Assembly (NCBI RefSeq): GCF_018780565.1 | Contig: NZ_JADMJN010000009.1 | Span: forward strand, 98,921-162,920 | Reading direction: 5' to 3' | Source: Rhodoferax sp. | GTDB taxonomy: Bacteria; Pseudomonadota; Gammaproteobacteria; Burkholderiales; Burkholderiaceae_C | DNA length: 64,000 nucleotides | Part shown: positions 10,171 through 19,905 of the stretch, in pieces | Layout of the letters: every line of letters starts with the position of its first letter | Position numbering within the stretch: the first letter of the stretch is position 1 | The notes under the pieces: model-generated | The model's input: the letters and a program-made list of their open reading frames with translations, nothing else | What the model was told of the DNA's origin: nothing | The model's database searches: none | Position numbers and translations under genes: made by a program

Positions 10171-10773
10171 ATGTTGAAGAAAATTCTGGCCCTTGTGGCC
10201 ATGTTGTACGCCGCAGCCTGCTTTGCCGCCGTGGATGTGAACAAGGCAACTGCTGCCGAACTGGACGGCATCAAAGGCATCGGCCCTGGCATCTCCACCA
10301 AGATTCTTGATGAGCGCAAGAAAGGCAACTTCAAGGACTGGAACGATTTCATCGAGCGCGTCAAAGGCGTGGGTGAAGGCAATGCAGCCAAATTCTCCGC
10401 TGAGGGCCTGACTGTCGGTGGCACCACTTTCAAGGGTGCTGCAGCACCAGCCGCCAAGAAGGATGAGAAGCCCACCGCGGCAAAGTCTGAAGAGAAGAAA
10501 GCCGATGCCAAGCCCGCTGCAGCCGCGACGCCCGCTACACCAGCCACGCCTGCTGCGCCTGCCGTGAAGGAAGAGAAGAAAGATGCAAAGGCTGAAGCCA
10601 AGGCCAAGAAAGAGGCGGAAAAGAAAGCCAAGGCTGAAGAAAAACAGAAGAAGGCTGACGAAGCCAAAGCAAAGAAAGAAGCTGCCAAAAAAGCGAAGGA
10701 TGAGAAAAAAGACACCAAGAAGGACGCCAAAGCTGAAGCTGCCAAACCAGCTGCCAGCGCTGCCAAAAAGTAA
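10171..10773 (+). CDS. Secreted ComEA-like helix-hairpin-helix protein with Lys/Ala-rich tail
   Basis: The first 20 residues form a signal peptide (MLKKILALVAMLYAAACFAA). Residues 21-85 are a ComEA-type helix-hairpin-helix domain (VNKATAAELDGIKGIGPGIS), which binds double-stranded DNA without sequence preference and in ComEA serves DNA uptake. From about residue 90 to 200 the protein is almost wholly Lys, Ala, Glu, Asp and Pro, like a histone H1 tail. The usual short betaproteobacterial ComEA-like proteins are about 80-100 residues, so the tail is a large addition. An AGGAG ribosome binding site precedes the ATG. A role in DNA uptake or surface DNA binding is inferred. Confidence 0.8.
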   Translation: MLKKILALVAMLYAAACFAAVDVNKATAAELDGIKGIGPGISTKILDERKKGNFKDWNDFIERVKGVGEGNAAKFSAEGLTVGGTTFKGAAAPAAKKDEKPTAAKSEEKKADAKPAAAATPATPATPAAPAVKEEKKDAKAEAKAKKEAEKKAKAEEKQKKADEAKAKKEAAKKAKDEKKDTKKDAKAEAAKPAASAAKK

Positions 10774-10790
10774 ATCTAATCCGAGAATCA

Positions 10791-10817
10791 AAAAAACCCG
10801 CTACGGCGGGTTTTTTT
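10791..10817. terminator. Bidirectional terminator between convergent genes
   Basis: AAAAAACCCGC (10791-10801), loop TACG, then GCGGGTTTTTTT. The stem is flanked by an A-run on one side and a T-run on the other, so it can end both the plus-strand helix-hairpin-helix gene and the converging diguanylate cyclase gene. Confidence 0.9.
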
Positions 10818-10839
10818 ATGGGTGGTGACGACGCCCTGT

Positions 10840-11610
10840 CTATTGAAGTGCCATCAGTCCGGTGGCCTTGCATTCGTACATCGCCTGATCCGCGACGTTG
10901 AGCAGGTCATTCATGTCGGCACCATCCTCCGGGTACAAGGCCAAGCCTACACTGGCACCCGTGGTCACCACAATGCCCGAATCCAGGCTGATGGAATCCG
11001 ACAGGGTATCAAAGAGCTTCTCGCTGATGTGGGCGAGTTCCTGCGGATTTTCGATGGATTCAATGATCAACACAAACTCATCGCCCCCCAACCGGGCAAC
11101 GGTATCGGAAGCCCTCACCGCGCCAACCAGTCGCCGAGCCATAGTGATCAACACAGTATCTCCCACCGCGTGGCCAAACCTGTCGTTGACAGTTTTGAAA
11201 TCATTCAGGTCAATCATGAGCAGCGCAAAGGATTTGCCACTGCGTTTGGCACGCTCCACCGCAAAGTGGAAGCGGTCGGCCAGCAAGATGCGATTGGCCA
11301 GGCCGGTCAAACCATCATGATGCGCCTGTGCCTTCAACAGTTTCTCCCTAGCTTGCAGGTTGGCAATTTCACTGTGGATCGCGCCCAGTTCCCTACGTGT
11401 GGACCGCAGGCAGGAACCCAGTACAAGGCAGACGGCGGTCAGCAACATGGTGCCCATGGCCATCATGACGGCCATCACGGGCTCGGCCAGAACATGGTCA
11501 ATCCAGAAGTACACCCCCACACCCAAACCCAGCACCAGCGCGACATTGACAGTCAGCCAGTAGGGTCGAGATGGATTCTTGTATCTTGGGTGGTCCCCAA
11601 GCGCCGACAT
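10840..11610 (-). CDS. Membrane-anchored diguanylate cyclase (GGDEF)
   Basis: The predicted product makes cyclic di-GMP from two GTP. The 256-residue protein has two N-terminal membrane helices (about 18-38 and 44-66) joined by a very short loop, a linker helix, and a GGDEF domain from about residue 95. The active-site GGDEF is intact (VARLGGDEFVLII). Five residues before it lies RASD, the RxxD inhibitory site, so product feedback is expected. There is no sensory domain beyond the two helices. The start has an AGGAG box 6 bases upstream. Confidence 0.9.
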   Translation of the reverse strand: MSALGDHPRYKNPSRPYWLTVNVALVLGLGVGVYFWIDHVLAEPVMAVMMAMGTMLLTAVCLVLGSCLRSTRRELGAIHSEIANLQAREKLLKAQAHHDGLTGLANRILLADRFHFAVERAKRSGKSFALLMIDLNDFKTVNDRFGHAVGDTVLITMARRLVGAVRASDTVARLGGDEFVLIIESIENPQELAHISEKLFDTLSDSISLDSGIVVTTGASVGLALYPEDGADMNDLLNVADQAMYECKATGLMALQ

Positions 11611-11868
11611 AGCCTTCTCCTAGTCCAGATAAGTTGACAAGCAGTCCCCAAGCGGCTGTTTCACACCGGGCGAACAGCTGCAATCCGTCGAATCATGGCA
11701 AGCCCTTGCCGCAGACACTAGGCTGCTAGTAGCAAGGCTGCGGGGATTGTAAAGGCCGCTTTGTCGTCGAAAATGTTTTTATTTGGGCCCATCTTTGTGA
11801 GAAAAATCACAGATCTGGCATGGACGGACTGCGCTGACGGCAGTCGGGCTGGAGAGAAGGAAGATGGG

Positions 11869-11997
11869 TTAACGTTTGCTGGCGTCAGAAGGCTCGTCAC
11901 CACTTTTGACGCTAGGTGCGGCTGAGCCACTGGAGGAAATAGCCAAAGCACCAAAGATGACCACTGCGACCACCAGGAAATTCAAAACAACCAGCAT
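11869..11997 (-). CDS. Putative 42-residue single-helix membrane protein
   Basis: This small frame has not been matched to any known family. It reads MLVVLNFLVVAVVIFGALAI, a hydrophobic helix filling residues 2-20, followed by a Ser/Gly/Asp/Glu-rich polar tail (SSSGSAAPSVKSGDEPSDAS) and a basic end (KR). A Shine-Dalgarno GGAG lies 6 bases before the ATG, and the stop is TAA. It sits alone in the 520-bp gap between the diguanylate cyclase and the oxoprolinase gene. The combination of hydrophobic helix, clean tail and ribosome binding site makes it more credible than the overlapping longer frame at 11718-11954. A single-pass small membrane protein is the most that can be said. Confidence 0.5.
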   Translation of the reverse strand: MLVVLNFLVVAVVIFGALAISSSGSAAPSVKSGDEPSDASKR

Positions 11998-12131
11998 AAC
12001 GTTCTCCAAACATCAAGTTCATTGAGGGCGTTGCGGTTATCGCATCTACCCCAGCGCAACGTGAGAAGGATAGTAATCAGAGATGGGTTTGTGCGGTAAA
12101 TCTGCGAACGGGTTTGTGTGACAAATTCCCG
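11998..12131. other. Intergenic gap, nothing further seen
   Basis: This is the right part of the 521-bp gap between the diguanylate cyclase and the oxoprolinase gene (11611-12131). Apart from the 42-residue frame I see no hairpin terminator or palindrome here. The left part (11611-11868) is the promoter side of the diguanylate cyclase, which has an AGGAG ribosome site but no obvious -10/-35. Confidence 0.5.
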
Positions 12132-15100
12132 CTATCCCCCGAATCCGCCGCCACCCGGGGTCCATATCTCAAAGACATCGCCTGGTTGCATCTCGGTTTG
12201 GCCGATGTGCCCCAGTTCTTCCTGCCTTCCATCCGCGCGCAGCACCCGGTTGATGCCCACCTGCCCCGGCTGTCCACCGGCCATGCCAAAAGCGCCATGC
12301 AGGCGGCCATTGGAGAGGATGCTGGCGGTCATGGGTTCCAGAAATTTCACGCGTCGGACACCACCATTGCCGCCGTGCCAGTGGCCCGCGCCCCCTGAGC
12401 CAGCGCGGATTTCATAACTTTCCAGGCGCACCGGGAAACGGAACTCAAAAACTTCCGGATCGGTCAGGCGTGAATTGGTCATGTGGGTCTGCACCAGGTC
12501 TGTGCCGTCAAAGCCATCGCCTGCGCCCGAACCACCCGAGATGGTCTCGTAGTACTGGTAATGGGCGTTGCCGAAGGTGAAGTTGTTCATGGTGCACTGG
12601 CTGGCCGCCATCACGCCCAGCGCGCCATACAGCGCATTGGTGATGCAGCTGGAGGTTTCCACGTTGCCCGCCACCACCGAGGCCGGTGGATTCGGGTTCA
12701 GCATGGAACCCGCCGGGATGATGACCTGCAGCGGCTTGAGGCAACCCGCGTTGAGCGGGATGTCGTCATCGACCAGTGTGCGAAACACATACAGCACCGC
12801 CGCCATGCACACGGCGGTTGGCGCGTTGAAATTGTTGGTCTGCTGCGGCGAGGTGCCCGTGAAGTCAATCACCGCGCTGCGTGCTGCGGCATTCACCCTG
12901 ACGGCCACGCTGATCTGCGCGCCATTGTCCAGCGGCAGCGTGAAGGCACCATCCTTCAGGCGCGTGATGACGCGGCGCACCGACTCTTCGGCATTGTCCT
13001 GCACATGGCGCATATAGGCCTGCACCACATCCAGGCCAAAGTGCGCCACCATCTTGCGCAACTCCTGCACACCTTTTTCATTGGCTGCAATCTGCGCCTT
13101 GAGATCGGCCATGTTTTGCTGCGGATTGCGCGAAGGGTACTCACCGCTTTTGAGCAGCGCGACCATTTCGGCTTCGCGCAATACACCGCGCGCCACCAGC
13201 TTGAAGTTGTTGATCTGCACGCCCTCCTCCTCAATCCGGGTGGAGAACGGCGGCATGGAGCCTGGCGTGGTGCCCCCCACATCGGCATGGTGACCACGGG
13301 AACCGACATAGAACATCGCCCCTGCGGGCGCGCTCAGGGTCTGCGCGTCGAGGTACACCGGCGTGATGACCGTGATGTCGGGCAAATGGGTGCCGCCGTG
13401 GTAGGGGTCATTGAGCACGTACACATCGCCGGGCTGCATGGTGGCAGCGTTCTCGCGCACCACGGTCTTGATGCTCTCACCCATGGAACCCAGGTGCACC
13501 GGCATGTGAGGCGCATTGGCAATCAGGTTACCCGCCGCATCGAACAGCGCGCAGCTGAAGTCCAGCCGCTCCTTGATGTTGACCGAGTAAGCGGTGTTCT
13601 GCAGCTGCAAACCCATCTGTTCCGCAATGTTCATGAACAGGTTGTTGAACACCTCCAGCAACACCGGGTCCACGCTGGTGCCAACTGCGAATTTGATAGC
13701 ACGAGGAATCCGTCTGACGAGGGCCAGGTGGTCATAAACCGTCACACTGGCTTCCCAGCCCGGCTCCACCACCGTGGTGGCGTTTTTCTCGGCGATGATG
13801 GCCGGGCCGGGAATGAGGTCGCCCGGCTGCAGGTCTTCGCGGGCTACCAGTGCAGCTTGCACCCACTGGCCGCCCGAATACATGCGCACCATTTCGCGTA
13901 CAGCGCCACTGGCTTGCAGGTCGCGCGGCATGTGCAGGGTATGGCGAGGCTCGGCCGGGGCATCGCCCGCAATCACAGCCTCTACCGATACCGCCTCCAC
14001 AATCAGGGCCTTGCCCTGCATCAGGAAGGCAAATCGCTGCTTGTAGACGGCCTCAAAACCGGCCTCGATCTGTGCCACAACATCCAGCGCTGCGCCCCGG
14101 TTACTTGGAAAACGCACCATCAGCGCCGCATCACTGCCCTCGTAGCGCAGATGGACGCGCAGATGCGTGGTGATGACACCGGCACTGACCTGCTGGCGCG
14201 TCAACTCTTCTTCAGCCGCTTTCGCCAGGCTATCGAGTTGGGCCGAGATGCGAGAAATGGCATCGGACCTGAGTTTGAGCTCCACCGCCTGCTCGCGGAT
14301 CACGCTCTGGTCGGCCAGCCCCATGCCGTAGGCGGAGAGAACACCGGCCAGCGGGTGCACAAACACCCGCGTCATGCCCAGCGCATCGGCCACAAGGCAG
14401 GCATGCTGCCCGCCCGCGCCGCCAAAGCATTGCAGGGTGTAGCGCGTGACGTCATAGCCCCGTGCCACCGAAATCTTCTTGATCGCATTGGCCATCTGCT
14501 GCACGGCGATGTCAATGAAACCTTCCGCCACTTCCTCTGCCGCACGGCCGGTCTGGCTGGCGAGCTCGCCGAACTTGGCCTGCACCACCTCCAGACTCAG
14601 CGCCTCATCCGCACCGGGGCCAAACACTTTGGGAAAGTAACGCGGCTGGATTTTTCCCAGCATCACATTGGCATCGGTCACGGCCAGCGGACCACCACGG
14701 CGGTAACTGGCAGGCCCGGGGTTGGCGCCGGCGCTCTGCGGCCCAACGCGAAAGCGGGAGCCGTCAAACGCCAGAAGCGAGCCGCCGCCTGCGGCCACGG
14801 TGTGGATGCTCATCATCGGCGCCCGCATGCGCACACCGGCTACCTGGGTTTCGAACTCGCGCTCGAACTCGCCGGCGTAATGCGACACGTCGGTGGAGGT
14901 ACCGCCCATGTCAAAACCAATCACCTTGTCGATACCGGCAATCGCCGCCGTGCGGGCCATACCCACAATGCCACCGGCCGGGCCGCTCAAAATAGCGTCC
15001 TTGCCCTGAAATACGTGCGCATCGGTCAAGCCACCGCTGGATTGCATGAAAAACAGTTTCACACCTGGCATCTCCAGCGCCACTTGCTCGACATAGCGCC

Positions 15101-15770
15101 GCAAAATCGGCGACAGATAGGCATCGACCACCGTAGTGTCGCCCCGGCTGACGAACTTCATCATGGGGCTGGTTTCGTGCGAAGTGCTGATCTGCGTGAA
15201 ACCCACTTCAGCGGCGATGCGTTTGGCGGCCAGCTCATGCGCGGTGTAGCGGTACCCGTGCATGAAGACAATAGCAACACTGCGCAGCCCTCGTGCATAT
15301 TGATTAAGAAGCTCCTCTTTCAATAGCAATTCATTGAGCGACTGAATTACATCACCATGCGCACCCACACGCTCCTGCGCCTCCACCACGGCGCTGTACA
15401 GCAACTCGGGCAGCTGGATGTGGCGGTCAAAAATACGTGGACGGTTTTGATAGGCAATGCGCAAGGCGTCGCGGAATCCACGCGTGGTCACCAACAGCGT
15501 CGGCTCACCCTTGCGCTCCAGCAGGGCATTGGTAGCCACCGTGGTGCCCATCTTCACGCAAGCCACCTGCTCCGGGGTTACGGGCTGGTTTGCCTTCAGA
15601 CCCAGCAGATGGCGTATGCCAGCCACGGCCGCGTCTTTGTATTGTTCGGGGTTTTCGCTCAGCAGCTTGTGCGTGACCAGGCTGCCGTCCGGGCGCTTGC
15701 CCACCACATCGGTGAATGTGCCGCCCCGGTCAATCCAGAACTGCCAACGGCGAGGATGCAATGCAGTCAT
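12132..15770 (-). CDS. 5-oxoprolinase / N-methylhydantoinase, fused HyuA-HyuB type
   Basis: The family hydrolyses 5-membered cyclic amides (5-oxoproline, hydantoins) with ATP. The 1212-residue protein fuses a HyuA-like ATPase half (about 1-680; [14 protein letters not shown] near the start, [13 protein letters not shown], and [14 protein letters not shown]) and a HyuB-like half (about 710-1212; [30 protein letters not shown], and the Gly-rich end TPGGGGFG). The ATG at 15770 is chosen because the 67 codons upstream run through a GC-rich repeat. The divergent regulator and TRAP transporter suggest that the substrate is taken up from outside. Whether it is pyroglutamate, a hydantoin or another lactam cannot be read from sequence. 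An AT-rich island (about 15268-15326) breaks the local codon use. Confidence 0.9.
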   Translation of the reverse strand: MTALHPRRWQFWIDRGGTFTDVVGKRPDGSLVTHKLLSENPEQYKDAAVAGIRHLLGLKANQPVTPEQVACVKMGTTVATNALLERKGEPTLLVTTRGFRDALRIAYQNRPRIFDRHIQLPELLYSAVVEAQERVGAHGDVIQSLNELLLKEELLNQYARGLRSVAIVFMHGYRYTAHELAAKRIAAEVGFTQISTSHETSPMMKFVSRGDTTVVDAYLSPILRRYVEQVALEMPGVKLFFMQSSGGLTDAHVFQGKDAILSGPAGGIVGMARTAAIAGIDKVIGFDMGGTSTDVSHYAGEFEREFETQVAGVRMRAPMMSIHTVAAGGGSLLAFDGSRFRVGPQSAGANPGPASYRRGGPLAVTDANVMLGKIQPRYFPKVFGPGADEALSLEVVQAKFGELASQTGRAAEEVAEGFIDIAVQQMANAIKKISVARGYDVTRYTLQCFGGAGGQHACLVADALGMTRVFVHPLAGVLSAYGMGLADQSVIREQAVELKLRSDAISRISAQLDSLAKAAEEELTRQQVSAGVITTHLRVHLRYEGSDAALMVRFPSNRGAALDVVAQIEAGFEAVYKQRFAFLMQGKALIVEAVSVEAVIAGDAPAEPRHTLHMPRDLQASGAVREMVRMYSGGQWVQAALVAREDLQPGDLIPGPAIIAEKNATTVVEPGWEASVTVYDHLALVRRIPRAIKFAVGTSVDPVLLEVFNNLFMNIAEQMGLQLQNTAYSVNIKERLDFSCALFDAAGNLIANAPHMPVHLGSMGESIKTVVRENAATMQPGDVYVLNDPYHGGTHLPDITVITPVYLDAQTLSAPAGAMFYVGSRGHHADVGGTTPGSMPPFSTRIEEEGVQINNFKLVARGVLREAEMVALLKSGEYPSRNPQQNMADLKAQIAANEKGVQELRKMVAHFGLDVVQAYMRHVQDNAEESVRRVITRLKDGAFTLPLDNGAQISVAVRVNAAARSAVIDFTGTSPQQTNNFNAPTAVCMAAVLYVFRTLVDDDIPLNAGCLKPLQVIIPAGSMLNPNPPASVVAGNVETSSCITNALYGALGVMAASQCTMNNFTFGNAHYQYYETISGGSGAGDGFDGTDLVQTHMTNSRLTDPEVFEFRFPVRLESYEIRAGSGGAGHWHGGNGGVRRVKFLEPMTASILSNGRLHGAFGMAGGQPGQVGINRVLRADGRQEELGHIGQTEMQPGDVFEIWTPGGGGFGG

Positions 15771-15849
15771 ACAGATAGCTCCAATGTGCAAGGAATGCGA
15801 TGCCTCAAGCCAGGGACACCACAGAACCGGCTTTGCCGGGCTGTCGGTG

Positions 15850-15890
15850 TCGCCCCCTTGAGGGGGAGGCGGCGCCAGCCGCTTCGGGGG
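15850..15890. repeat. GC-rich double-hairpin repeat element
   Basis: CCCCC (15853-15857) TTGA GGGGG (15862-15866) forms one hairpin; the next bases, GCGGC GCCA GCCGC, form a second. Compact C-run/G-run elements of this look recur between genes in Comamonadaceae genomes as I remember them; only one copy is seen here. It lies between the regulator gene end (15895) and the oxoprolinase start (15770) on the same strand, so it may attenuate or end transcription. Confidence 0.5.
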
Positions 15891-15894
15891 TGTT

Positions 15895-16446
15895 TCATAA
15901 AGACGCAGCCGAACGGGCGGCCTGGTCGTAAATGCCTGACAGCAGGCGCAGCAGACGGGCCAGCTCGCCAATATCGCGGTTCAGCGCGTCATCGGCGTTC
16001 AGGGCGTTGATCAGGCAGGACTCGCGGATCTCGCGGTAGCGCGCCACATACTGGCGGCCCAGCTCGGTGGAGGCGTAAGTCACCTCTTTGCCATTCTTGC
16101 GCGATGCCACCACGCCAATGTTTTGCAGCTTCTTGAGCGCGTAATTGATAAGGTGGGTGTCTTCCACATTCATGATGAAGCAGATGTCGGCTAGCCGCTT
16201 GTCTCGGGCGCGGTGTGTCACATGATGCAGCACCAGCACGTCCAGGGGTGTCAAATCTTTGAGGCCGGCAGCACTCATGCAGTGCGCGATCCAGCGGTGA
16301 AAAGCGTTGCCGGCCACGATCAGGCCGAACTCGAACTCGCTCATCTCGGCGCTGCGCGGTGACACCAGGTGCGCCGACGACACGATGGGCGGCGCCTCGG
16401 GAGGCTGTGCCGCGTCCGGTGACTTGGCTGGAGACTTTTTGCTCAT
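15895..16446 (-). CDS. MarR-type winged-helix transcriptional regulator
   Basis: The 183-residue product has a Pro/Ala/Ser-rich N-terminal arm and then a winged-helix domain. The segment [35 protein letters not shown] (recognition helix region) and [13 protein letters not shown] (wing) fits the MarR-like predicted regulators of the COG5631 type. The start at 16446 has GGGGG 7 bases upstream; the frame stays open further, but through promoter DNA. It is transcribed away from the TRAP transporter genes, and a 24-bp palindrome lies between them, so it is the likely local regulator. Confidence 0.85.
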   Translation of the reverse strand: MSKKSPAKSPDAAQPPEAPPIVSSAHLVSPRSAEMSEFEFGLIVAGNAFHRWIAHCMSAAGLKDLTPLDVLVLHHVTHRARDKRLADICFIMNVEDTHLINYALKKLQNIGVVASRKNGKEVTYASTELGRQYVARYREIRESCLINALNADDALNRDIGELARLLRLLSGIYDQAARSAASL

Positions 16447-16485
16447 GAACTGACCCCCGATTGGCATCCAGATTGAATGAAGCGG

Positions 16486-16528
16486 ATTGTAGGTAGTTAG
16501 ACAACAAATTATCAACAATTTGTTGACA
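16486..16528. promoter_or_regulatory. Divergent promoter region with 24-bp operator palindrome
   Basis: CAACAAATT (16502-16510), six-base spacer, AATTTGTTG (16517-16525): 9-bp perfect arms. On the minus strand TTGATA (rc of 16510-16515) and TACAAT (rc of 16486-16491) are 18 bp apart, a good promoter for the MarR-type gene. On the plus strand TTGACA (16523-16528) overlaps the right arm and could be the -35 of the TRAP operon; its -10 is weak. The palindrome covers both -35 regions, as expected for a repressor site controlling both directions. Confidence 0.7.
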
Positions 16529-16612
16529 TTTAGGGTAAACACCGATCATGAGGCGCACAATCGGCCTTACATTCAAGCATCAATCTTGCCTTTCAACACC
16601 ACTGGAGCTCTC

Positions 16613-17599
16613 ATGAAACGACGTCTGTTTGCATTGACCACTACCGCAACTGCGCTGGGCTTGGCGCTGGGCGCCGCTACCGTCTCAGCCCAAACCAAAT
16701 GGGATCTGCCAGCCGCCTACCCGGCGAGCAACTTCCACACCGAGAACATCACCCAATTCGCCAAAGACGTGGACGCAGCCACGGGCGGCAAGCTCAAGAT
16801 CACGGTGCACGCCAACGCGTCACTGTTCAAGGCGCCCGAAATCAAGCGCGCGGTCCAGGGCGGACAAGCCCAGATCGGTGAAATCCTGTTGGTGAATTTT
16901 GAAAACGAAAATCCGATTTTTGGCGCTGATGGAATTCCCTTCCTGGCCTCCAGTTTTGCAGACAGCAAAAAGCTCTACGCCGCCCAGAAACCGGTACTGG
17001 AAAAAATATTGGGCGCACAGGGCATGAAGCTCCTGTATGCCGTGGCATGGCCACCGCAGGGCCTGTACGTCAAGAAGGAAATCACATCCGTAGCAGACAT
17101 GCGTGGCGTGAAATGGCGCGCCTACAGTCCGGCCACCGCCAAGATGGCAGAGTTGATGGGTGCCCAGCCCGTCACCATACAGGCGGCCGAAGTCAGCCAA
17201 GCCTTTGCCACTGGCGTGGTGGAAAGCATGATGAGCTCAGGCGCCACTGGCTACGACAGCAAGATTTATGAATCGGTGAAGTACTGGTACGACACCAAAG
17301 CCTGGTTGCCAAAGAACGCGGTCATCGTCAACCTGAAGGCCTTCAATGCCCTCGACGCTGCAACTCAGACAGCCCTGGTGAAAGCAGCGGGCGAAGCCGA
17401 AACACGCGGGTGGAAATCCAGCGATGAAAAGAACGAGTGGTACAAGGCCGAGCTCAGCAAGAAAGGCATGAAAATCATGCAGCCATCGCCCAAGCTGACT
17501 GCGGACATGAAACAGGTGGGCGGCATCATGCTGGCTGACTGGGAGAAAAAGGCCGGCCCTGACGGACAGGCCGTGATCAGCGCCTACCGCAAAAAGTAA
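16613..17599 (+). CDS. TRAP transporter solute-binding protein (DctP family)
   Basis: This is the periplasmic receptor of a tripartite ATP-independent transporter. The 328-residue protein has an N-terminal signal peptide (MKRRLFALTTTATALGLALG, cleaved near VSAQ). The mature part starts KWDLPAAYP and shows DctP features, including FADSKKLY and the ligand-arginine region VKWRAYSPATAKMAELMGA. The ATG at 16613 has GGAGC upstream. It is the first gene of a dctPQM-type operon divergent from the MarR-type regulator and near the oxoprolinase gene. The ligand is unknown; a cyclic amide or amino-acid derivative is an inference from neighbours. Confidence 0.9.
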   Translation: MKRRLFALTTTATALGLALGAATVSAQTKWDLPAAYPASNFHTENITQFAKDVDAATGGKLKITVHANASLFKAPEIKRAVQGGQAQIGEILLVNFENENPIFGADGIPFLASSFADSKKLYAAQKPVLEKILGAQGMKLLYAVAWPPQGLYVKKEITSVADMRGVKWRAYSPATAKMAELMGAQPVTIQAAEVSQAFATGVVESMMSSGATGYDSKIYESVKYWYDTKAWLPKNAVIVNLKAFNALDAATQTALVKAAGEAETRGWKSSDEKNEWYKAELSKKGMKIMQPSPKLTADMKQVGGIMLADWEKKAGPDGQAVISAYRKK

Positions 17600-18127
17600 G
17601 TGAGCAAGCCCACCATGTTGCGAACAGGCCTGAACAAGCTGTATGACGCTGCGGCCTGGGCTGCGGCCCTCATGATGGTCGGCACGCTGCTGATGGTGGT
17701 GCTGGGTATGCTGGACCGCTACGTGCCTTTGAGCTTTCGTGGCACGGACATGTATGCCGGTTACTGCATGGCAGCAGCCGGCTTTCTGGCCCTGGCGCAT
17801 ACGCTCAAGAAGAATGAACACATCCGGGTCACGCTACTGCTCAATGCCGTATCAACAGGGGCCAAAAAGGGCCTGGAGTTGTGGAGCCTGAGCGCAGCCG
17901 TTCTGCTGTCGGGCCTGTTCTGCTTTTACAGCATGAAGCTGGCCTACCAGTCCTGGGATTTCAACGACATCTCTACCGGCAACGATGCCACACCGCTTTG
18001 GATTCCCCAAATCGGCATGGCTCTGGGCACTCTGGTTTTGCTGATCGCTTTCGTGGATGAACTGGTGCTGGAACTTCTTGGCCAGCGCGTCACCAGCGAC
18101 AGCGACGAAGCCTTGCACAACGAATAG
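17600..18127 (+). CDS. TRAP transporter small permease (DctQ family)
   Basis: The 175-residue protein has four membrane helices (about 18-38, 52-72, 93-115, 135-158), the DctQ layout. DctQ forms the smaller membrane subunit with DctM. The frame begins with GTG immediately after the receptor stop; an in-frame ATG lies five codons later (17615), and either could be the true start. Its end is 28 bp before the large permease. Confidence 0.88.
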   Translation: MSKPTMLRTGLNKLYDAAAWAAALMMVGTLLMVVLGMLDRYVPLSFRGTDMYAGYCMAAAGFLALAHTLKKNEHIRVTLLLNAVSTGAKKGLELWSLSAAVLLSGLFCFYSMKLAYQSWDFNDISTGNDATPLWIPQIGMALGTLVLLIAFVDELVLELLGQRVTSDSDEALHNE

Positions 18128-18155
18128 CACTGCGCGCATAACAACAAGGATTCCC

Positions 18156-19451
18156 ATGAGTGAACTCGGTATTACCGCGCTGCTGATCGCCTCGCTGTTC
18201 CTGATCCTGGGCAGCGGCGTCTGGATCGGGCTCACGCTCACCGGCGTGGCCTGGATTGCCATGGAGCTGTTCTCCAGCCGGCCGGCCGGGGACGCCATGG
18301 CCGTCACCATCTGGGGCTCGTCTTCGAGCTGGACACTGACCGCCCTGCCCCTGTTCATCTGGATGGGCGAGATTTTGTTTCGCACCAAGCTGAGTGAGAG
18401 CATGTTCAAAGGCCTGGCGCCGTGGGTCAACTGGTTGCCAGGGCGCCTGCTGCACACCAATGTGATTGGCTGCACCATCTTTGCCGCCGTATCAGGCTCA
18501 AGCGCCGCCACCTGCGCCACCATTGGCAAAATGACCTTGCCGGAGCTGACCAAGCGCGGCTACCCGCAAGACCAGATCATCGGCTCGCTCGCCGGTGCCG
18601 GCACGCTGGGCCTGTTGATCCCGCCCTCCATCATCATGATCGTGTATGGCGTCACCGCCGAGGTATCAATCTCGCAACTGTTCGTGGCCGGCGTGTTGCC
18701 GGGCCTGATACTGGCGTCGCTGTTCAGCGGCTACATCATCGTCTGGTCGCTGCTCAATCCGGGCAGGATTCCACCCGCCACCGAGCATTTCACCTTTGTT
18801 CAAAGGCTTTATGAGTCACGTCACCTGATCCCGGTGGTGGGGTTGATCGGCGCGGTGCTGGGCAGCATCTATGCCGGTATCGCCACTGCCACCGAGGCTG
18901 CCGCCGTGGGTGTGATCGGCTCGTTTGTGCTGTCCGCCCTGCAAGGGTCGCTCAACCGCGCCACTTTCAAGGACGCCCTGATGGGTGCCACGCGGCTGTA
19001 TTGCATGATCGCGCTGATTCTGGCCGGGGCCTCCTTCCTGACGCTCAGCATGGGCTACATCGGCCTGCCGCGCCATTTGGCCGAATACGTGACCTCGCTG
19101 GGCCTGAGCCCTTTCCTGTTGGTGCTGGTGCTGACAGTCTTCTACGTGGTGCTGGGCTGCTTCCTGGACGGCATCTCGATGGTGGTGCTGACCATGGGCG
19201 TGATCCTGCCCACGGTGCAGGCCGCACACATTGACCTGATCTGGTTTGGTATTTTCATTGTGATCGTGGTCGAGATGGCGCAAATCACACCGCCCGTAGG
19301 CTTCAACCTGTTTGTGCTGCAAGGCATGACCAAAAAAGAAATTACCTACATTGCCCGCGTCACCCTGCCATTTTTCTTTTTGATGGGCGCCATGGTGCTG
19401 GCGCTGTGGTTCTTCCCGCAAATCGCCACCTGGCTGCCAGGCAAGATGTAG
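18156..19451 (+). CDS. TRAP transporter large permease (DctM family)
   Basis: The 431-residue protein has about 12 hydrophobic segments and drives Na+/H+-coupled import with the DctP receptor. Family stretches include [39 protein letters not shown], and [18 protein letters not shown] near the end. The ATG at 18156 has AAGGA upstream. It completes the transporter operon started at 16613. Confidence 0.93.
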   Translation: MSELGITALLIASLFLILGSGVWIGLTLTGVAWIAMELFSSRPAGDAMAVTIWGSSSSWTLTALPLFIWMGEILFRTKLSESMFKGLAPWVNWLPGRLLHTNVIGCTIFAAVSGSSAATCATIGKMTLPELTKRGYPQDQIIGSLAGAGTLGLLIPPSIIMIVYGVTAEVSISQLFVAGVLPGLILASLFSGYIIVWSLLNPGRIPPATEHFTFVQRLYESRHLIPVVGLIGAVLGSIYAGIATATEAAAVGVIGSFVLSALQGSLNRATFKDALMGATRLYCMIALILAGASFLTLSMGYIGLPRHLAEYVTSLGLSPFLLVLVLTVFYVVLGCFLDGISMVVLTMGVILPTVQAAHIDLIWFGIFIVIVVEMAQITPPVGFNLFVLQGMTKKEITYIARVTLPFFFLMGAMVLALWFFPQIATWLPGKM

Positions 19452-19483
19452 CCGGGCGCCACCGCCTTTATGATGGTGGCACC

Positions 19484-19867
19484 ATGATCTCTGTACTTGC
19501 AATATGCATTGGCGCCAGCATCGGCGCACTGGCGCGCTGGGGCCTGGGGCTTTGGCTCAGCCCCGGTGCGCTCATTCCCCTGGGCACGCTCGCTGCCAAC
19601 CTGATTGGCGGTTACCTGATTGGCATATGCGTCGCCGTATTCCAGGCGCTGCCGAATCTGGATCCAGTCTGGCGTCTGGCGCTGGTTACAGGCTTTCTAG
19701 GGGCTCTTACAACCTTCTCCAGCTTCTCAGCCGAGGTGGTCGGCATGCTGGGGCAGCAACGCTATGCACTGGCCCTGGGCACTGCCGCCATGCACTTGTT
19801 TGGCTCACTGTTGCTGACGGTGGCAGGCATCAAGAGTGCCATGTTTTTTATAGCTAGCCACGCTTGA
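19484..19867 (+). CDS. crcB: Fluoride channel CrcB/Fluc
   Basis: The product is a small dual-topology channel that lets fluoride leave the cell. The 127-residue protein has four membrane helices and the family motifs [27 protein letters not shown] and [13 protein letters not shown], the last with the pore Phe and Ser/Thr residues. The ATG at 19484 is the first good start. A fluoride riboswitch is not evident in the 32-bp gap upstream. The last codons run into an AT-rich repeat/terminator. Confidence 0.93.
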   Translation: MISVLAICIGASIGALARWGLGLWLSPGALIPLGTLAANLIGGYLIGICVAVFQALPNLDPVWRLALVTGFLGALTTFSSFSAEVVGMLGQQRYALALGTAAMHLFGSLLLTVAGIKSAMFFIASHA

Positions 19868-19893
19868 TTCATAAGGGCTAGCGGTCTTTTTTA
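19845..19893 (+). terminator. Repeat-type hairpin terminator overlapping the crcB end
   Basis: GCTAGCC (19853-19859) pairs with GGCTAGC (19876-19882), followed by GGTC and six T residues. The left arm lies within the last crcB codons. The sequence ATAGCTAGCCACGCTTGA...AAGGGCTAG resembles the element at 46274-46313, so it appears to belong to a dispersed family that doubles as a terminator. Confidence 0.65.
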
Positions 19894-19905
19894 TCCATAA
19901 CCGAC

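Noticed and set aside
10583..10828. Lys/Arg-rich 81-codon plus frame inside the helix-hairpin-helix gene tail
   Set aside because: It arises from reading the Lys/Ala repeat one base off and runs through the terminator.
11718..11954. 78-codon minus-strand frame in the gap after the diguanylate cyclase
   Set aside because: No ribosome site, no helix or motif, and it overlaps the better supported 42-codon frame in another frame.
12483..15326. Plus-strand open frame of 947 codons inside the oxoprolinase gene
   Set aside because: It is the antisense shadow of a well-supported gene; the predicted residues are His/Arg/Gln-rich without domain motifs, as expected opposite GC-rich codons.
19452..19483. 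Fluoride riboswitch before crcB
   Set aside because: The 32-bp gap is too short and lacks the conserved riboswitch core.
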